Shown here: one piece after another, positions 59,118 to 64,000 of the stretch
How positions within the stretch are numbered: position 1 is the stretch's first letter
Layout of the letters: every line of letters starts with the position of its first letter
DNA from: Anadara kagoshimensis
Lineage: Eukaryota > Mollusca > Bivalvia > Arcoida > Arcidae
Length of the DNA: 64,000 nt
Direction: 5' to 3'
Assembly: GCA_021292105.1 (NCBI GenBank)
Contig: CM037873.1
Span: 16,348,551-16,412,550 of the forward strand
Program-made: the position numbers and the translations under genes
Notes under the pieces: model-generated
What the model was told of the DNA's origin: nothing
The model's database searches: none
What the model saw: the letters and a program-made list of their open reading frames with translations, nothing else

Positions 59118-62100
59118 ATGAGTGTAGATAAAAGCGATGATAAAACGTTTGACACTGTAATTAGAATATTGTCTTATAATTGTAGAGGTTTATCCGATTT
59201 TAAGAAACGGCACGATGTTTTTAGTTACCTTAAAGATATGAATTGTCATATTTATTGCTTACAAGATGTACATTTTTCGAATGCAATTGAAAATACAGTA
59301 AAAAGTCAATGGGATGGTAAAAGCTTTTTTTCCGCATATACATCAAACGCTAGGGGTGTTTGTATTCTTTTTCAAAAGGGTTCAGATGTTAAAATACATA
59401 AAGAAATAACAGATACCGATGGTAATTTTTTAATATTAGATGTAGAAATGAATAATTTCAGGTTTAATTTACTGAATTTATATGGCCCTAATAATGATTC
59501 ACCTGATTTTTATACAAAATTAGTTAGCCATATAGAAACACTTAGTTGCACAACAAATATTATATGTGGAGATTTTAATTTGATACAAGAACCTGATCTT
59601 GATATGGATAAATATAAAAATATAAATAACCCAAGGGCTAGGAAAAAGGTTTTGGAAATTAAAGATACGTACAATTTGACTGATCCTTTTAGAAAACTGT
59701 ATCCTAATTTAAAAAGGTATACATGGAGAAGAAGTAAACCTCTTAAACAATCTCGATTGGACTTTTTTCTAATAAGTGACAGTATATTTAATCAAGTATG
59801 TAAAGTTCAAATTGAACCCAGCTATAGGTCGGATCATTCTATGGTAATCTTGTCTCTTAAGCCAAATAATTTTGTTAAGGGTAGGGGCCTTTGGAAATTT
59901 AACGCCAACTTATTACGCGATCAGGTGTTCATTGATAAAATTAAACGATGTATAAAAGATACTGTTAAACAATACATGGTACCTTTATATAACTTAGATA
60001 ATTTAAATAATATAGATAATATACAGTTTACAATATCTGACCAACTATTCCTAGAAACACTTTTAATGGAAATCCGAGGAAAATGTATTGCACACTCATC
60101 TTTCATTAAAAAGGAAAAAAATAAAGTAGAAACTAATTTAAAAAATCAAATATTAAAGTTAGAAAATAAAAATAATTTAAACCAAGAAGACCTATCGGTG
60201 TTGCAGGATTTAAAAGAAAATTTGGAAACCGTTAGAAATGAAAAATTAAAAGGTAGTATAATAAGATCAAGAGTGCAGTGGATCGAGGAAGGGGAAAAAC
60301 CAAATAAATACTTTCTTAATTTGGAAAATCATAATTTCGAAAATAAAACGATTAGTAGACTAATAGATAAAAGTGGAAACGAAATAACTAATCAAAAAGA
60401 AATTCTTAATGAAGTTAAATCATTTTATGCAAATCTCTATGAAGAAAAAAAGACAGAAAAAATAGATTTAAAAAATGAATTTAAACTGATAGATATAAAT
60501 AAACTAAACCAAAATGATAATTTAAAACTGGAGGGAGAAATAAGTAATAATGAAGTATTGTCTGTATTAAAGAAAATGAAAAATAACAAGAGTCCGGGGT
60601 CTGATGGGTTTACGGTAGAATTTTTTAAATTTTTTTGGAAAGATTTGGGAATATATGTACTAAGGTCAATAAATGAAGGTTACATAAAGGGGGAATTGTC
60701 TATAACTCAGAAACAAGGAATTATTATGTGTATACCCAAAGGAGATAAGCCGAGAGAATATTTACAAAACTGGAGACCGATCACTTTATTAAATGTTGTA
60801 TATAAAATAGCTTCTGGTTGTATAGCAGAACGTTTTAAATCTGTCTTAAATAAAATAATATCAGAGGACCAAACTGGTTTTTTAAGTGGTAGACACATAG
60901 CTGAAAATATTAGGCTAATCGCTGATATAATGACATATACTGAAAACCATAACATACCTGGTATGTTATATTTGATTGATTTTCAAAAAGCATATGATTC
61001 GGTATCGTGGGATTTTTTATTCGAGGTTCTTGATTTTTTCAATTTTGGGGAGTCTATTAAAAGATGGATAAAAATCTTATATACAAACATTTCTTCTGCA
61101 GTAGTGCAAAACAACATTGTCTCAGAATTTTTTGCGGTAGGCAGGGGAGTGAGACAAGGGGACCCAATTTCAAGTTACCTTTTTTTAATATGTGCCGAAA
61201 TACTAAGTATTATGATAAAAAATAATAAAGAAATCAAAGGTATTACAATAAATAAAGAAGAATTTAAAATTTCACAATTTGCTGATGACACATCTCTTAT
61301 TTTAGATGGGTCTTATAAATCTATAGATGAATCTTTAAAAACTTTAAATTTCTTTGCCAACATTTCTGGATTGAATACCAATATAAATAAATGTAAAACA
61401 GTTTGGATAGGTTGCAAAAAATTTTCTGGAGAAACATTTAATCATCGATTAAAGCTGGAGTGGGGACATACTTTTACCTTATTAGGAATAAAATTTCATG
61501 TAGATTTAGATAAAATGATATCTTTAAACTATGATGGAAAAGTTAAACAAGCAGAAAAATTAATTCAAATGGAAAACGAGAAGTTTGACACCACTCGGTA
61601 AAATTACTTTAATAAAATCGCTTGTTATTTCAAAATTCAATCACTTATTCATAAGTTTACCTAATCCTACAAATGAGTTAATATATAAATTAAACACTCT
61701 ATTTTATGACTTTATCTGGAACAATAAAATTGACAGAATCAAAAGAGATATAATAATTCAAAATTATCAGAAGGGAGGGTTAAAAATGATCGATCTTACA
61801 TCTTTCATCAAAGCCTTAAAAATGACCTGGATACGAAGACTCTTACAAAGTGATTCTAAATGTTTAAGGTTATCTAGAAGTTTTAATTTTCAAAGTAATG
61901 ACATTGCCACTATGGGAGTGGAATATTTAAATAAGAAAATACATAATATTAAAAATACATTTTGGAAAGATGTTTTGGAAGCATGGTCTATTTTACAAAT
62001 AAAAATCAGTCCTCAAAACTGGAACGACATTGAATCTTCGTGCATATGGTGTAATATAAATATAAAAATAAACAATGAAACAATACTTTATAAAGAATAT

Positions 62101-62929
62101 TTGAAAAATAATATCGTTTTCATAAAAGATTTAATAGATGAAAACCAACAATTACTGAATTATGAAACTTTTAAACTAAAATACAACATCAAAACAAATT
62201 TTCTAGAGTATAAAAGTCTTATAAATTCAATTAAAGAGTATATAAAAACACTTAAGATACACCCCAACAACATTAAAACAATAACCGTTTATACCGTTTC
62301 ACTTAAAAATAATTTTTAAATCTAAAAAAGGCGCTAAAGACATGTACTTATGTTTAATTAAGACAAACAAAATACAGACAAGTGAAATGAAATGGAAATT
62401 AGAGTTTAACATTGGAGATAAAGAATGGAAAATTTACAATAGTATACCTTTTTATACAACCAAAAATACTTATCTCCAATGGTTTCAGTATAGAATAAAT
62501 AATAACATTTTAGCAACAAATAGTTATCTGAAAAAAATTGGAATAAGAACAGATGATAAATGTAAATTTTGTAACACATTTGCGGAAAATATAGTACATT
62601 TGTTTTGGGAGTGTCAACATGTTTATAATCTTTGGGAGAAATTAGAAAATTTATTTGAAAATAATGGAATAAATTTAGAAATAAATCCTAAAACGGCTAT
62701 TTTCGGTAACCCATACATTTCGGAAAAATTAAAACCTTTAAACTTCATATTTATCCTAGTAAGAAATTATATATACAACGCCAGATCAAATGATAGCAAA
62801 TTAAATTTTAACAGTTTAAAAACAAAATTGAACTATAATATAGCATTAGAAAGAATAAGATTAAGCAATTTGGGAAAATTGGAAATTTTTGATAGGTTTT
62901 GGAAATATATTTACAGTGTTCTAATCTAA
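59118..62929 (+). pseudogene. ORF2: L1/Tx1-like non-LTR retrotransposon ORF2, two frameshifts
   Basis: Three overlapping or adjacent frames make one protein: 59118-61601, 61585-62319 and 62342-62929. The N-terminal ~240 residues are an apurinic-type endonuclease (ILSYNCRGL, CLQDVHF, CGDFN, RLDFFLIS, YRSDHS). The reverse transcriptase follows (NNKSPGSDGFTVEFFKFFW, WRPITLLN, LIDFQKAYDSVSW, GVRQGDPISSYLF, QFADDTSLILDG). The C-terminus has a Cys/His knuckle (CKFCNTFAENIVHLFWEC). The first frame is lost near 61575-61600, just before the TPLGKITLIKS motif. The second is lost near 62280-62300, before IIFKSKKGAKDMY. Motifs and order fit the L1/Tx1 group. The endonuclease is complete, so 5' truncation, if any, affects only upstream parts. 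The frameshifts make it inactive as read, unless they are sequence errors. Confidence 0.9.
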
Positions 62930-63082
62930 TTTTTTTTCACTATTTACAAGTATTGAATAACCATGCAGAAAATCTGTATATTGTATATATTGTATTATGA
63001 TTGTATATAACAATTATGTAGAACTATGATATTTCATGTTTGCTTTACAAAAATAAAAAAAATATAAAAAAAAAAAATATTT
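62930..63082 (+). other. LINE 3' UTR ending in an A-rich tail
   Basis: From the ORF2 stop to an 'aaaaataaaaaaaataaaa' tail at about 63051-63078. No clear target duplication with the 5' flank was seen. Confidence 0.55.
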
Positions 63083-64000
63083 TGCGATAGGTTTATAAAT
63101 GTCCCGAACATAAAGGACCTCCTTTGATTGTTAATCTAATACAGCTTTAACATGAGGTAAATCGGATAATAATAATAATAATAATAATAAGAAGAAGAAG
63201 AAGAAGAAGAAGAAGCAAACACGATAAAGCTCCAAACTTAAATTCGTTTAATAATTATGGCGACGTTTTGTTTGAAAGATGGATTTTAAAGGTCACTGTT
63301 TTTTTCATTAAGGTCAATTGCAGTCTAGTCGTTGAAGACTGAACCATGAGATCACGGTTATGTCTTCTACATTGAAGTCTCGGTTGGTCATAGCAAAAAA
63401 AATATCTTTTTCAGCTGAAAGTAGCTTATTTAAAAGTGTCGGTTCCTAAACAGGTTGACATGTGTAGCAAATTGTAGATTAAATATCAATCGTATCCGCG
63501 CTTCATTCAATATTTAAATTCTTTAAGCGTGATAGATATGCAACTCTCAATATTTTTGAAACCAGACTTTGACTTGGTAATCCCGGAGGCTTTACATTTC
63601 AAATATGAAACGCCTACTCTAAACAAACAATTCTTATTGAATGTGTTCCAGTAACCCGTATGCTAAACCCCTGATTTTTTTTAACGTCACAGTTCTGTGT
63701 AATTATATAACTGCGTAATCTTTATAATCATCATTTAAGGTGTAAATATATCGTGTTATTTTATCTATCAGTTAGAGAAAATGTTATCTTAAAGAGGAAT
63801 GCCGTGTATTCGAAATATATTGCGCTATGCAAAAGTATTTACTTTGTTGTTATCCATTAAATCCATTACAATATCAGGATTACATCATCTATATGGTTTT
63901 GTGGTTTACAGTTTTGATAATAAGACAGTGTGTGAATAATGTAAAATAAAATAAAAATAAATCAATACAAATAGTTGAATATTTATTAATGAATAAAAGT
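63083..64000. other. Intergenic, no gene recognised
   Basis: A compound (AAT)n/(AAG)n microsatellite lies at about 63167-63216. The rest is AT-rich without coding signals or exon-like frames that extend the minus-strand nSTAND-like gene. Confidence 0.45.

Overview
The window is eukaryotic: AT-rich, intron-rich and dense in repeats. Several signs point to a bivalve mollusc: an HSPA12-type Hsp70 gene (a family expanded in bivalves), an nSTAND-like intracellular ATPase-domain gene, tRNA-derived SINEs, many small palindromic or TIR elements, and dispersed families of the type found in clams and oysters. I ran no search, so the species is not assigned.

Layout. 1-9860: tandemly duplicated CYP2-like cytochrome P450 on the minus strand. 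Only exon 1 of the left copy (1148-1467) lies in the window; the right copy is complete (4792-9414, four exons). 9860-12930: MITEs and decayed gene fragments. 12939-16102: a 30-bp satellite split by a hAT-type element with a perfect 8-bp target duplication. 16297-20594: a 4.3-kb element bounded by TTAA and 16-bp inverted repeats. 20950-22640: nested repeats. 23117-30534: intact four-exon Shisa/CYYR1-like membrane protein gene (+), its introns full of nested transposons. 32029-35207: a second, unrelated 30-bp satellite with higher-order structure. 35527-36875: apolipoprotein D-like lipocalin (+). 37544-37940: SINE with a 15-bp target duplication. 42440-46516: HSPA12-like gene (+). 51799-56632: 3' part of a minus-strand gene ending in a degenerate nSTAND-like domain. 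57104-57829: ORF1p-like protein fused to an IMPACT/UPF0029-type domain. 59118-63080: L1/Tx1-like LINE ORF2 with frameshifts.

The most striking non-protein signal is a dispersed repeat carrying a complete type I hammerhead ribozyme at 29781-29826. Stem I (7 bp), the CTGATGA and GAAA core, stem II (5 bp), a minimal stem III and a GTC cleavage site are all readable. Two cleavage-site junctions 324 nt apart bound one unit, as expected of a retrozyme. At least five more decayed copies lie in the window, three of them clustered in an intron of the nSTAND-like gene.

The P450 and HSPA12 genes each contain two single-base deletions, each best placed in a run of identical bases, that break otherwise clean coding exons. 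Restoring one base at each site gives family-typical lengths (486 and 611 aa). Residual long-read assembly error is therefore as likely as real pseudogenisation.
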